From contig NZ_JAAGOW010000001.1 in the NCBI RefSeq assembly GCF_010499245.1, positions 372,001 to 436,000 on the forward strand: DNA of 64,000 nt. Reading direction: 5' to 3'. The position numbers and the translations under genes are program-made. Source of the DNA: Variovorax sp. WS11. Its GTDB lineage: Bacteria > Pseudomonadota > Gammaproteobacteria > Burkholderiales > Burkholderiaceae_C. The notes under the pieces are model-generated. The model was not told the DNA's origin and ran no database searches. It saw only the letters and a list, made by a program, of their open reading frames with translations. Each line of letters starts with the position of its first letter. Position 1 is the stretch's first letter. Shown here piece by piece: positions 1-8,087 of the stretch.

Positions 1-584
1 TTGGTCAGCAGCTGGTTGTTGATCTGGTTGGCCGCGAAGGTGAGCTCGTTCACGTTGATCACGTAGCCCAGCGTCGTTTCCTTGATGGTCGAGATGAACT
101 GGCTCAGCATGCTCGGCAGCATGTTGTAGAGCGCCTGCGGCAGGATCACGTACCACATGGTCCCGAGGTGGCTGTGGCCGAGCGCACGCGCCGCCTCGCT
201 CTGCCCCTTGGGCAAAGCCAGGATGCCGGCGCGCACCACCTCCGACAGGTAGGCGCCCTCGTAGATCACCAGCGTGCACAGCATGGTCGTGAAGCCCGAG
301 ATCTCACGGCCGATCAGGAGCGGCACCAGGAAGTAGACCCACAAGATGACCATCAGCAGCGGCACGCCGCGCACCACGTAGACCAGCACCGTCGCCGGCC
401 AGCGCAGCACCTTCCAGGGAGACAGCCGGGCCAGTGCCATCAGCACCGAGAGCGGGAAGGCCAGCACGATGCCCAGCACCGACAGGATCAGCGTGGCGAC
501 GATGCCGCCCATGGGGCCGTTGGGGTACTGGCCGATGAGCAGCAGCAGCCAGTTGTCGCGAAGGATCTCGAAGACGCTGAACAT
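1..584 (-). CDS. Polar amino-acid ABC transporter permease (HisM/GlnP type), 3' end outside window
   Basis: Inner-membrane permease subunit of a polar amino-acid uptake ABC transporter. About 194 residues are visible from ATG at 584, preceded by a GAGGTGAG ribosome site, and the frame runs open through the window edge. The EAA loop that docks the ATPase is visible (SEAARALGH, then a WYVILPQAL segment), and several hydrophobic spans precede it. The start lies 3 nt after the stop of the upstream sister permease, so the two form a heteromeric pair in one operon. Substrate cannot be told from the sequence; neighbours suggest an amino acid or its derivative. ATPase and binding protein probably lie outside the window. 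Confidence 0.85.
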   Translation of the reverse strand, partial: MFSVFEILRDNWLLLLIGQYPNGPMGGIVATLILSVLGIVLAFPLSVLMALARLSPWKVLRWPATVLVYVVRGVPLLMVILWVYFLVPLLIGREISGFTTMLCTLVIYEGAYLSEVVRAGILALPKGQSEAARALGHSHLGTMWYVILPQALYNMLPSMLSQFISTIKETTLGYVINVNELTFAANQINNQLLT

Positions 585-587
585 CGC

Positions 588-1289
588 TCACCTCGCTCCG
601 GCAATGCGGTAGTGCCGCGCCACCCAGCCGCCCGCGGCCATGATGAGCAACGAGAAACTCAGGTACAGCACCGTCGCGACGCTGTAGGCCTCGAAGGCGC
701 GGAAGCTCTGGCTCTCCACCTCCTTGACGGCGTGCGTCAGCTCGGCCACGCCGATCGCCATGGCCAGGCTGCTGTTCTTGAACAGCGACACGCTGTGGTT
801 GACCAGCGCGGGAATGGCGTTGCGGATCGCCTGCGGCAGCATGACGTGGCGCATCGAGCCGATGAAGCTGTGGCCGAGGGCACGTGCGGCCTCGGCCTGC
901 CCGCTTGGAATGGAGCGCAGGCCCGATCGCATGTCTTCGCTGAAGTAAGCCGCCTGGCACAGCCCCAGTGCGACGATCGAGAGGATGGCCTCCGCGTTGT
1001 GATCGGACAGCCAGCCCTGCAGGAACTGGGGCAGCAGGCTGAAGATGCCGAAGTACCAGAGCATCAGCTGCACCAGCGTCGGCACGTTGCGGTGGTAGGA
1101 GACGTAAGCCGCGACCACGCGCTCGGCGATGCGGTTCGGCGTGAGGCGCACGGTCAGCAGCACGAGGGCCAGGCTCATCGCGAGCAGCCAGGAGCCGGCT
1201 GCGATCTTCAGCGTCATCTCCACGCCGTGCAGCAGCATGGCGCCGAACTCCGGCTTCAGCAGAACGGCCAGCAGGTCGAAGTCCTTCAT
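588..1289 (-). CDS. Polar amino-acid ABC transporter permease (HisM/GltJ type)
   Basis: A 233-residue membrane permease, the partner of the next permease downstream. The EAA signature is AEAARALGHSFIGSM followed by MLPQAIRNAIP, placing it in the amino-acid (HAAT) permease family; about five hydrophobic spans are visible. ATG at 1289 has AAAGGAAC about 8 nt upstream. The gene sits 35 nt after the SDR gene and is followed with a 3-nt gap by the second permease, so all three are probably one transcript from the regulated promoter near 2101. Substrate unknown. Confidence 0.85.
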   Translation of the reverse strand: MKDFDLLAVLLKPEFGAMLLHGVEMTLKIAAGSWLLAMSLALVLLTVRLTPNRIAERVVAAYVSYHRNVPTLVQLMLWYFGIFSLLPQFLQGWLSDHNAEAILSIVALGLCQAAYFSEDMRSGLRSIPSGQAEAARALGHSFIGSMRHVMLPQAIRNAIPALVNHSVSLFKNSSLAMAIGVAELTHAVKEVESQSFRAFEAYSVATVLYLSFSLLIMAAGGWVARHYRIAGAR

Positions 1290-1324
1290 GCCAGTTCCTT
1301 TGCGCGTCGCGTGGTGGGGGCCGC

Positions 1325-2077
1325 TCAGCCGCGGGGCGTTTCCGGGCGGGTGGTGGAGAGCCCGCCGGGCACCTGCAGCGTCGGCGTGATCTCCATGTGA
1401 CCCACGTTCACCGCGATCGGCGCGGCGATGGCGAAGGCGATGGCGTCGGCGATGTCCTCGGCCCGGGGCAGCTCGAAGCCCTCGATGAAGCGCTTGTGCA
1501 TTTCCTCCGCGTTGCCGTGTACGTGCGCGAAGATGTCGGTGGCCACCCGCCCCGGGCAGATTTCGGTGACCCGCACGCGCTTGCCGAAGACATCGATGCG
1601 CAGTTGGCGCGACAGCATGCTCACCGCGGCCTTGGTCGCGTGGTAAGTGCTGTTGCCGCCGAAGTTGTAGGCCCCGGCGATCGAGCTGATGTTGATCACG
1701 TGGCCGCGGTCGCGTTCGGCCATGCCCGGCACGACCAGGCGGCACAGGTGCAGCACGGCGCGCAGGTTGACGTCGACCAGCAGGTCGATGCCTTCGGCGT
1801 CGGCCTTCAGGATGGAGCCCGGGCGGTCGACGCCGGCGTTGTTGACCAGGACGTCGAAGGGGATCTCCCGCGCGAGGCGGGTAACGCCTTCGAGATCGCT
1901 CACGTCGATGGCGTGCGGGATGCAGCCCGTGCGGACGGCCAGCTCGGCCAGCTTGTCGGCGCTGCGTGCGAGCGCATGGACCTGCAGGCCCTCCTTGCAG
2001 AGGCGCTCGACGACCGCGGCGCCGATGCCCGAGGAGGCCCCCGTCACCAGCGCGGTCTTGTAGTCGGAGAAAGGCAT
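1325..2077 (-). CDS. SDR family NAD(P)-dependent oxidoreductase
   Basis: Classical short-chain dehydrogenase/reductase of 250 residues. Visible motifs are the cofactor loop TGASSGIG, the NNAG motif, the catalytic Ser (NISSIAG) and YHATK with the catalytic Tyr and Lys. The start MPFSDY at 2077 is preferred over an upstream in-frame start because it has a GAAAGAAG purine stretch and matches the family's N-terminal length. It is the first gene of an operon with the two amino-acid permeases. The substrate, probably a hydroxy or keto intermediate of the locus, is inferred from context only. Confidence 0.85.
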   Translation of the reverse strand: MPFSDYKTALVTGASSGIGAAVVERLCKEGLQVHALARSADKLAELAVRTGCIPHAIDVSDLEGVTRLAREIPFDVLVNNAGVDRPGSILKADAEGIDLLVDVNLRAVLHLCRLVVPGMAERDRGHVINISSIAGAYNFGGNSTYHATKAAVSMLSRQLRIDVFGKRVRVTEICPGRVATDIFAHVHGNAEEMHKRFIEGFELPRAEDIADAIAFAIAAPIAVNVGHMEITPTLQVPGGLSTTRPETPRG

Positions 2078-2107
2078 CTTTGGCTTCTTTCGTTGGGACG
2101 AATTCAC

Positions 2108-2170
2108 TGTATAGAGCGGGGCCGCGCGGCGCCAAGACGGAATGGCTGTGTAGAGATAAGCCGTCCTTAT
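2108..2170 (-). promoter_or_regulatory. Promoter and NAC-type operator for the SDR-permease operon
   Basis: On the minus strand ATAAG-N5-CTTAT (2170-2156, an ATA-N9-TAT box) is followed after exactly 20 nt by TTGGCG (2135-2130, -35), a 16-nt spacer and TATACA (2113-2108, -10). The predicted start is near 2101 with a 24-nt leader. The same arrangement occurs at 6922-6986 and 7986-8050, and the stretch CACAGCCAWTCCGTCTTGG is shared with the accB copy. The box centre is about -62. Binding by the NAC-like LysR protein is an inference. Confidence 0.7.
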
Positions 2171-2189
2171 GTCGCCCGGCCGCCCGGCT

Positions 2190-2957
2190 TCAGGGCGCCA
2201 TCTGCCGCGAGATCGGCAGCACGCGCCCCGCCGCCTCGACCACGCCGCGCACGGCCCGCGCCAGCTCCACCGCGCCGGGCGTATCGCCGTGCACGAGGAT
2301 GGAGCGGACGTTCATCGGGATCTTGCGGCCGGCATGGCTGGTGACCGTGCCCTCCTCCAGCAGCTGCCGCACGCGCGCCAGCACGGCCTCGGGCTCGTGG
2401 ATGACGGCGCCGGGCAGCTTGCGCGGCACCAGCAGGCCCTCGTCGTCGCAGGCGCGGTCGGCGAGGAAGGTGCGCGCCACGCGCAGCCCGCAGCGCTCGG
2501 CCGCGTCCTCGATGGCGCGGCTGGCCGAGGAGCTGATGATCAGGCCGGGGTCGAAATCCGCCACCGCGCGCACCAGCGGGCCTGCCAGCGCCGCATCGGC
2601 GGCCGCCATGTTGCCCAGCGCGCCGTGGAAGCTCATGTGCGTCATGCGGTGGCCGACGGCGCGCGCCATGCCCGCCAGCGCGCCGAGCTGGTAGGTCACG
2701 TAGGTGGCGAGCTCCGCGACGTCGATCTGCATCGGGCGGCGCCCGAAGCCGAGCAGGTCGGGAAAACCCACATGCGCCCCCACGTCCACGCCCCGCTCGC
2801 GAGCCATGCGCACCGTGCGGTCCATGATGACCGGGTCGCCGGCATGGAAGCCGCAGGCCACGTTGGCGGAGGACACGATGTCCAGCAGCGCCTCGTCCTC
2901 GCCCATGCGCCAGGGGCCGAAGCCCTCGCCCAGGTCGGCGTTCAGATCGATGTCCAT
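2190..2957 (-). CDS. pxpA: 5-oxoprolinase subunit A (LamB/YcsF family)
   Basis: LamB/YcsF family protein of 255 residues, the usual length. The N-terminus MDIDLNADLGEGFGPW and the following NVACGFHAGDP are family hallmarks. In PxpABC the protein helps convert 5-oxoproline to glutamate with ATP. The ATG at 2957 has a GAGGAG ribosome site. It is the last gene of the accB-accC-pxpB-pxpC-biotinyl-like-pxpA operon, 13 nt after the small biotinyl-like gene. With biotin carboxylase and BCCP in the same operon, the true substrate may be another lactam or amide rather than 5-oxoproline. Confidence 0.88.
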   Translation of the reverse strand: MDIDLNADLGEGFGPWRMGEDEALLDIVSSANVACGFHAGDPVIMDRTVRMARERGVDVGAHVGFPDLLGFGRRPMQIDVAELATYVTYQLGALAGMARAVGHRMTHMSFHGALGNMAAADAALAGPLVRAVADFDPGLIISSSASRAIEDAAERCGLRVARTFLADRACDDEGLLVPRKLPGAVIHEPEAVLARVRQLLEEGTVTSHAGRKIPMNVRSILVHGDTPGAVELARAVRGVVEAAGRVLPISRQMAP

Positions 2958-2970
2958 CGCGATGTACTCC

Positions 2971-3381
2971 TCATTCGTCGGCCTGCAGTTCGACCAGCGG
3001 CGTGCCCCAGCCGACGGCTTGGCGGTCGGGCACCAGAAAGGCGATCAGCACGCCGGCCTGCGGTGCGTGCACCGGCAGCAGCAGCGGGCCGATCCGAATC
3101 ACGCCCACAGGCTGTCCTGCCACCACGTGCTCGCCCGGGCGCGCCAGCGGCGCGGCATGCAGCGGATGGGCGTGCAGGAAGACGCCCACGCTGGGCGCAA
3201 CGGCGACGAGGGCCGCAGGTGCCTGCGGCGCCTCCTCGTCCTGCGCATCGAGCTTCTCGATCTCGCCTGCGGGTCCGCGCCCCAGGCGCAGCACCCCATC
3301 GGGCGTGCGCAGCTCCAGCAGGCCGATGTCGGTGGCAGCCAGCCATGCGGCGAGCTCCTGGACTTGTGCAGGGCTTTTCAT
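2971..3381 (-). CDS. Biotinyl/lipoyl-domain protein lacking the biotin lysine motif
   Basis: A 136-residue protein shaped like an acetyl-CoA carboxylase biotin carrier: a short helical N-terminus, an acidic/Ala-Pro linker, then a hammerhead-like beta domain (HAHPLHAAPLARPGEHVVAGQPVGVIRIGPLLLPVHAP). The position where a carrier has EAMKM reads IRIGPLLL, so the modifiable lysine is absent. The operon encodes a second, normal carrier (6456-6911). It starts 1 nt after pxpC ends. It may be a structural or regulatory subunit of the complex; the family is recognised by architecture, the role is unknown. Confidence 0.7.
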   Translation of the reverse strand: MKSPAQVQELAAWLAATDIGLLELRTPDGVLRLGRGPAGEIEKLDAQDEEAPQAPAALVAVAPSVGVFLHAHPLHAAPLARPGEHVVAGQPVGVIRIGPLLLPVHAPQAGVLIAFLVPDRQAVGWGTPLVELQADE

Positions 3382-3382
3382 G

Positions 3383-4369
3383 TCAATTCACGCGCGGCGA
3401 ACTGCGGTGGAGGTCCACCATGCGCCGCACCCTGTCGAGCCAGGCTGCGATCTCGTCCTGTGCAGCCACGGCCTCGTCCCAGCTGGCCTCGACGAAGCGG
3501 ATGCGGCTGCCGATCGGCGCCTGGCCCAGGCGCCAGAGGTCGGCCTCGATCACGGTGCCGAACTTGGGGTAGCCGCCCGAAGGCTGGGCATCGCGCATCT
3601 GGATGATGGGCTGCCCGCTGTGCGGCACCTGGATCACGCCGGGCACGATGCCGTGCGAGCGCATCTCCATCGGCGCGATCGGGCGCAGCGCCTCGCCTTC
3701 CAGGCGAAAGCCGTAGCGGTCGCTCTGCGCCGTGATCTTCCATTCGCCGGCCCAGAAGGCGGCGCGCGAGGCTTCCTCGAAGCCCAGGTACTCGGCGGCG
3801 GGCAGCACCCGCACGGCAGGCAGGCCGTCCACCTGCAGCGGCAGGCTCAAGGCCGGCGGCACCAGGCCGAAGCCGGTCCTGCAGGACTGCCCCTCGCCCA
3901 CCGCGCGCAGCGCATCGCCGCGGCGCAGCGCGCGGCCTTCGTGGCCACCGAAGGCGCCGCGCAGCTGGGTGCTGCGCGAGCCCAGCACCTCGGGCACGTC
4001 CACGCCGCCGGCCAGGCACAGCATGGCGCGGCTGCCGCGGTGCATGCCGCCCTGCGGCAGGCCCAGCGTGAGCGTCTGCCCGGCGCGCGCCTGGTGCACC
4101 CACCAGGGCAGGAGCGGCGCGTCGTCCAGCCGCGCCGCACAGTCGGCACCGGTCAGTGCAAAGGCGCAGTCGGCATCGAAGCGCAGCTTGAAGGGAAACA
4201 CCGGGATCTCGACGGCCGCCGCATTAGCGTCGTTGCCCAGCAGCAGGTTGCCGGCCGCCAGCGCCAGGTTGTCCATGGCGCCGGCCGTGCCCACGCCCCA
4301 GCGCAGGCTGCCGGTGCGCCCCATGTCCTGCACGGTGGCCAGCGCGGCGGACGAGAGCACTTCGATCAT
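3383..4369 (-). CDS. pxpC: 5-oxoprolinase subunit C / biotin-dependent carboxyltransferase-like (AHS2, KipA)
   Basis: AHS2-type protein of 328 residues. The start [20 protein letters not shown] and the motif GAMDNLALAAGNLLLGN are typical of PxpC/KipA and of the carboxyltransferase half of urea amidolyase. It pairs with PxpB, whose stop overlaps this start in ATGA. Together AHS1 (PxpB) and AHS2 (PxpC) equal the carboxyltransferase module of urea carboxylase. With AccB and AccC upstream this could form a split biotin-dependent carboxylase; the alternative is the biotin-independent 5-oxoprolinase. Confidence 0.87.
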   Translation of the reverse strand: MIEVLSSAALATVQDMGRTGSLRWGVGTAGAMDNLALAAGNLLLGNDANAAAVEIPVFPFKLRFDADCAFALTGADCAARLDDAPLLPWWVHQARAGQTLTLGLPQGGMHRGSRAMLCLAGGVDVPEVLGSRSTQLRGAFGGHEGRALRRGDALRAVGEGQSCRTGFGLVPPALSLPLQVDGLPAVRVLPAAEYLGFEEASRAAFWAGEWKITAQSDRYGFRLEGEALRPIAPMEMRSHGIVPGVIQVPHSGQPIIQMRDAQPSGGYPKFGTVIEADLWRLGQAPIGSRIRFVEASWDEAVAAQDEIAAWLDRVRRMVDLHRSSPRVN

Positions 4370-5097
4370 CGGATCACCCCCTGGACCCGGAAGCGGATCA
4401 TGTCGCCCGGCTGCAGGATCGCCGGCGGGTCCTGCGCCGGGTCGAAGAAGGACATGGCGGTGCAGCCGATCGTGTTCCAGCCGCTCGGGCCGGCCGAGGC
4501 CGACACGCCGGTCTGCGCCCCGCCGATCGACACTGCGCCGCCCGGAATGCTGAGCACCGGCACCTTGCGGCGCGGCGTGGCGATGCGCGGGTCCATGCCG
4601 CCCAGGTAGCAGTAGCCCGGATGGCTGCCGAGCGCATACACCGGATAGACCGGCGTGCTGTGCAACTCGACGATCTCGTCAACGCTCAGCCCGGTGTGCG
4701 CCACCACGTCGGCCATGTGCGGGCCGCCCTCGCCGCCGTAGACCACCGGCAGCTCGACCACGCGGCCTTCCAGCGGCAGCGGCGCCGCAGCATCCCAGGC
4801 CGCCTGGAGACGGGCCTCCAGCGCATCGAGCGCCGCGGCGCTGCGCGGCAGCCGCTCGAAGGTGAGCATGAGGTTGTTCATGCCCGGCACCGCCTCGCGC
4901 ACCTCCGGCCAGGCCTGCGCCTCGCGCGCGAGGGCCCAGATGCGCTGCTGCGAGGGCAGCGCGAGCTCGCCGGGCGCCTCGAACAGCAGCGCGGTGGTGC
5001 CCAGCAGGCTGACGGATGCCGTTGGGGCGACCATGGAAGTACCTCCGCCGGCGGCTGCGGTGCGAGCCCCCTTCGGAGCGGCCGGGCGGCGGCTCAT
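4366..5097 (-). CDS. pxpB: 5-oxoprolinase subunit B (AHS1, KipI)
   Basis: AHS1-type protein, 243 residues from ATG at 5097, which overlaps the accC stop in ATGA. Family motifs include [19 protein letters not shown], the glycine-rich [17 protein letters not shown] and a GWNTIGCT segment close to the C-terminus. A further 114 residues are open upstream but lie inside accC in another frame and are not used. The N-terminal about 30 residues are Ala/Gly/Pro-rich and may be dispensable; [12 protein letters not shown] is a later possible start. It works with PxpC and PxpA. Confidence 0.86.
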   Translation of the reverse strand: MSRRPAAPKGARTAAAGGGTSMVAPTASVSLLGTTALLFEAPGELALPSQQRIWALAREAQAWPEVREAVPGMNNLMLTFERLPRSAAALDALEARLQAAWDAAAPLPLEGRVVELPVVYGGEGGPHMADVVAHTGLSVDEIVELHSTPVYPVYALGSHPGYCYLGGMDPRIATPRRKVPVLSIPGGAVSIGGAQTGVSASAGPSGWNTIGCTAMSFFDPAQDPPAILQPGDMIRFRVQGVIR

Positions 5098-6446
5098 GCG
5101 GCGCTCCTTTGCTGCAGCCAGCGCTCGAGGTGGTGGATGTCGACGCCGCCGGCGGCGAAGCCCGCATCGCGCAGGATCTCGCGGTGCAGCGGCACGTTGG
5201 TCGAGATGCCCTCGACGCGCATCTCGGCGAGCGCCAGGCGCATGCGGTCCAGCGCGTCCTCGCGCGTGCGGCCCTGCACGATCAGCTTGGCGATCATCGA
5301 GTCGTAGTACGGCGGCACGCGGTAGCCGGCGCTCGCGTGCGAGTCCACGCGCACGCCGAAGCCGCCCGGCAGTTGCCAGCCGCTGATGCGCCCCGGCGAG
5401 GGCGCGAAGGTGTCCGGGTTCTCTGCGTTGATGCGGCACTCGATCGCATGGCCTTCGCAGCGCACGTCGGCCTGCGTCAACCCCAGGCGCTCGCCGCGCG
5501 CCACGCGCAGCTGCTGTTGCACGATGTCGATGCCGGTGGTCATCTCGGTCACAGGGTGCTCCACCTGCAGGCGGGTGTTCATCTCGATGAAGTAGAAAGC
5601 GCCCTGCTCGTACAGGAACTCGAAGGTGCCGACGCCGCAGTAGCCGATCTGCCGGCAGGCCGCGGCGCAGCGCTCGCCGACCTCGGCCAGCAGTGCCTCG
5701 TCGATGCCGATCGCCGGCGCCTCCTCGATCACCTTCTGGTGGCGGCGCTGCAGCGAGCAGTCTCGGCTGCCGAGCCAGATCGCGTGGCCATGGCTGTCGG
5801 CCAGCACCTGGATCTCGACGTGGCGCGGATGCAGCAGGAACTTCTCGATGTAGACCTCGGGGTTGCCGAAGGCGCGGCGCGCCTCCTCGCGGGTGAGCGA
5901 CATGGCCTCCGGCAGCGCGGCTTCGTCATGCACCACGCGCATGCCGCGGCCGCCGCCGCCGCCCGCGGCCTTCACGATCACCGGGAAGCCGATCTCGCGC
6001 GCCAGGGCGAGGATCTCTGCCGGGTCTTCCGGCAGGCTGCCGTCGGGGCCGGGCACGCAGGGCACGCCGGCGCACCGCATCGCGCGCTTGGCCGCCACCT
6101 TGTCGCCCATGGTGCGGATGCAGGCGGCGCTCGGGCCGATGAAGGTGAGCCCGGCCCGCTCGACGCGCTCGGCGAAGCTCGCGTTCTCCGACAGGAAGCC
6201 GTAGCCCGGATGGATGGCCTGCGCGCCGCTGACTTCGGCGGCGAACAGGATCGCGGACTGGTTCAGGTAGCTGTGCCCCGGCGCGGCCGGGCCGATGCAC
6301 AGGGCCTGGTCGGCCTGCGCGACGTAGCTCGCCTCGCGATCGGCCTCGGAGTACACCACCACGGTCCTGAGCCCGAGCCCGCGGCAGGCGCGCTGGATGC
6401 GCAGCGCGATCTCTCCCCGGTTGGCGATGAGTACGGTGTCGAACAT
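5094..6446 (-). CDS. accC: Biotin carboxylase (AccC)
   Basis: ATP-grasp biotin carboxylase of 450 residues, full family length. It opens with [20 protein letters not shown] and has the glycine-rich ATP loop [15 protein letters not shown], a phosphate-binding region [20 protein letters not shown], and the catalytic [15 protein letters not shown]. It carboxylates the biotin on the adjacent AccB carrier. AGGAGCGCGAC precedes the ATG. Its place between accB and pxpB/pxpC suggests a dedicated rather than housekeeping carboxylase; the window has no accA or accD. Confidence 0.93.
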   Translation of the reverse strand: MFDTVLIANRGEIALRIQRACRGLGLRTVVVYSEADREASYVAQADQALCIGPAAPGHSYLNQSAILFAAEVSGAQAIHPGYGFLSENASFAERVERAGLTFIGPSAACIRTMGDKVAAKRAMRCAGVPCVPGPDGSLPEDPAEILALAREIGFPVIVKAAGGGGGRGMRVVHDEAALPEAMSLTREEARRAFGNPEVYIEKFLLHPRHVEIQVLADSHGHAIWLGSRDCSLQRRHQKVIEEAPAIGIDEALLAEVGERCAAACRQIGYCGVGTFEFLYEQGAFYFIEMNTRLQVEHPVTEMTTGIDIVQQQLRVARGERLGLTQADVRCEGHAIECRINAENPDTFAPSPGRISGWQLPGGFGVRVDSHASAGYRVPPYYDSMIAKLIVQGRTREDALDRMRLALAEMRVEGISTNVPLHREILRDAGFAAGGVDIHHLERWLQQRSAA

Positions 6447-6455
6447 GTCGCGCTC

Positions 6456-6911
6456 CTATTCGGCATCGAAGCGGAACAGGGGCTGGCCGGCTTCGACCTC
6501 CTGCCCCGAGCGCACCAGCACCGCCTGCACCGTGGCGTCGCGTTCGGCGCGCACCTCGTTGAAGACCTTCATGGCCTCGATCACGCACAGGATCTGGCCG
6601 GCCCGGATCGCTTGCCCGGCCTGAACGAAGGGCGGCTCGTCGGGCGTCGGTTGCAGATGCACCACGCCGTAAAGCGGCGCCAGGCATTCGGTGGAGACAG
6701 GCGCCTGCGCTTGCGCCGGTTGCGGCGCGACCCGCTCCGCCGCCGGCACGCGCGCCTGCCGCCCCGCAACGCCGGCGCGCCGCGGCGCCCGCGCCGCCAG
6801 CGCCGCCTGCTTCACCAGCCGCAGCGTGGAGCCGTTCTCGCTGAACTCCAGTTCGGCGAGCTCCGACGCAGCCAGTGCGTCGATGAGCGTCTTGATCTGT
6901 TCCTGATTCAT
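6456..6911 (-). CDS. accB: Biotin carboxyl carrier protein (AccB)
   Basis: A 151-residue biotin carrier. N-terminal MNQEQIKTLIDALAASELAEL matches the AccB dimerisation segment, an Ala/Pro/Arg linker follows, and the C-terminal biotinyl domain has IEAMKVF with the lysine to be biotinylated. It is the first gene of the operon with accC 9 nt downstream. No clear Shine-Dalgarno precedes ATG at 6911, and the predicted transcription start lies only about 4 nt upstream, so the mRNA may be nearly leaderless. Confidence 0.92.
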   Translation of the reverse strand: MNQEQIKTLIDALAASELAELEFSENGSTLRLVKQAALAARAPRRAGVAGRQARVPAAERVAPQPAQAQAPVSTECLAPLYGVVHLQPTPDEPPFVQAGQAIRAGQILCVIEAMKVFNEVRAERDATVQAVLVRSGQEVEAGQPLFRFDAE

Positions 6912-6921
6912 GCTGGCATGA

Positions 6922-6986
6922 ACAGTAGCGGCGCGCGGCCGCAAAGCCCAAGACGGATTGGCTGTGCCGCAATAAGGGCGGCTTAT
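6922..6986 (-). promoter_or_regulatory. Promoter and NAC-type operator for the accB operon
   Basis: On the minus strand ATAAG-N5-CTTAT (6986-6972), then exactly 20 nt to TTGGGC (6951-6946, -35), an 18-nt spacer and TACTGT (6927-6922, -10). The box centre lies at -64 from the predicted start near 6915. The box overlaps the last codon and stop of the LysR gene. Layout and part of the sequence match the sites at 2108-2170 and 7986-8050. Confidence 0.7.
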
Positions 6987-7921
6987 GACAAGGCGCTGAG
7001 CTCGGGTTCGGGCGTGGCGGCGACGTGGGCGGCCAGGTCGGTCACCAGCTCGAGCAGGATGTCCTTCACCGCCTGCGCGGGCTCGGACAGCGGCAGGTGG
7101 TCCGACTGGCACAGCGCCAGCGGCGCCTCGATCACCGGATCGACGATCTGGAATTGCCAGGCGCCGCAGGAGGCCACCACCTCGCGCGCCATCGAGGCCG
7201 GCAGGACGGTCGCGCCCAGCCCGTCGGCGACGGCGGCCGTCAGCGTGAAGGCCGATTCGATCTCGGCCGCCACGCGCGGCACCATGCCGGCACGCTGGAA
7301 GGCGGCATCGACCAGCTTGCGCACCACGTTGTAGGGCCGCGGAAGAAAGAGCTCGATCTCGCGCAGGTCGGCGAGCTTCAAGGGCTGGGCGGGCGCGGGC
7401 ATCGAGGCCGGCCCCACCAGGAACAGGGGCTCCTTGAGCAGGGGCAGGAACGTGAGGCCATGGATGGCCTTGTCGCCGTACAGCACGGCCAGGTCCATGC
7501 GGCCGTTCATGATCAGCTCGCTCAGCGTGGTGCCGTAGTTCTCGTTGAGGTAGAGCAGGATGCCCGGGTGGCGGGCGCGGACGGTGCGCAGCAGCGGCAG
7601 CGACAGCGCAGAGGCGGCAGTGCCGGGCGCGAGGCCCACCGATACCTGGCCCGAGAGGCCGGCACCGGCCGCTTCCATGTCGACGCGGGCCTGCTCGCAC
7701 TGGCGCAGGATGATCTGGGCGTGGCGATAGAGCACCTTGCCGGCCTCGGTGGGCGTCACGCCGCGCTTGGTGCGCACGAGCAACTGCTGGCGCACTTCGC
7801 CTTCGAGCGTGGCGAGCTGCTGGCTCAGCGCCGGTTGGGCAATGAAAAGAACCTCGGCCGCCTGCGTCAGGCTGCCGATGTCCACGATCTTCACGAAGTA
7901 TTTGAGGCGCCTGAGGTTCAC
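6983..7921 (-). CDS. NAC-like LysR family transcriptional regulator
   Basis: LysR-type regulator, 312 residues from a GTG at 7921. The N-terminal reading NLRRLKYFVKIVDIGSLTQA, then IAQPALSQQ and LLVRTKRGVTPTEAG, closely resembles the nitrogen assimilation control protein NAC of enterics. GTG is chosen because AGGAGACAAG lies just upstream and it gives the canonical N-terminus; a 22-residue longer reading lacks support. The C-terminal effector domain (from about residue 90) is full length. ATA-N9-TAT boxes, the known NAC site, occur at three nearby promoters. Effector unknown. Confidence 0.9.
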   Translation of the reverse strand: MNLRRLKYFVKIVDIGSLTQAAEVLFIAQPALSQQLATLEGEVRQQLLVRTKRGVTPTEAGKVLYRHAQIILRQCEQARVDMEAAGAGLSGQVSVGLAPGTAASALSLPLLRTVRARHPGILLYLNENYGTTLSELIMNGRMDLAVLYGDKAIHGLTFLPLLKEPLFLVGPASMPAPAQPLKLADLREIELFLPRPYNVVRKLVDAAFQRAGMVPRVAAEIESAFTLTAAVADGLGATVLPASMAREVVASCGAWQFQIVDPVIEAPLALCQSDHLPLSEPAQAVKDILLELVTDLAAHVAATPEPELSALS

Positions 7922-7985
7922 GCCTTGTCTCCTAGCAAAAGCCGAGCCTAGCACCGCGCTTGGCGGGGGCGTACCCGGGCTCACC

Positions 7986-8050
7986 ATAAGCTGCGCCTAT
8001 AGAACCAGAGCGATCTCGTCTTGGCCTCGGGCAAGCGATGTGCGTACCGT
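7986..8050 (+). promoter_or_regulatory. Promoter and NAC-type operator for the aminotransferase operon
   Basis: ATAAG-N5-CCTAT (7986-8000, ATA-N9-TAT), exactly 20 nt, TTGGCC (8021-8026, -35), an 18-nt spacer, TACCGT (8045-8050, -10). The predicted start is near 8057, putting the box centre at -64 and leaving a 31-nt leader with a GGAAGAG ribosome site. The box lies 64 bp upstream of the divergent LysR gene start, so it may also serve autoregulation. Confidence 0.7.
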
Positions 8051-8087
8051 AGCGTCCATCCATCCTCGCCATCCAAGGAAGAGACTC

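Noticed and set aside
2971..3381. Calling the small biotinyl-like protein a functional biotin carrier
   Set aside because: The MKM-type lysine motif is missing, so biotinylation at the usual site is not possible.
5098..5439. N-terminal extension of PxpB
   Set aside because: It is a frame-shifted shadow of accC; the ATGA overlap at 5097 is the natural start.
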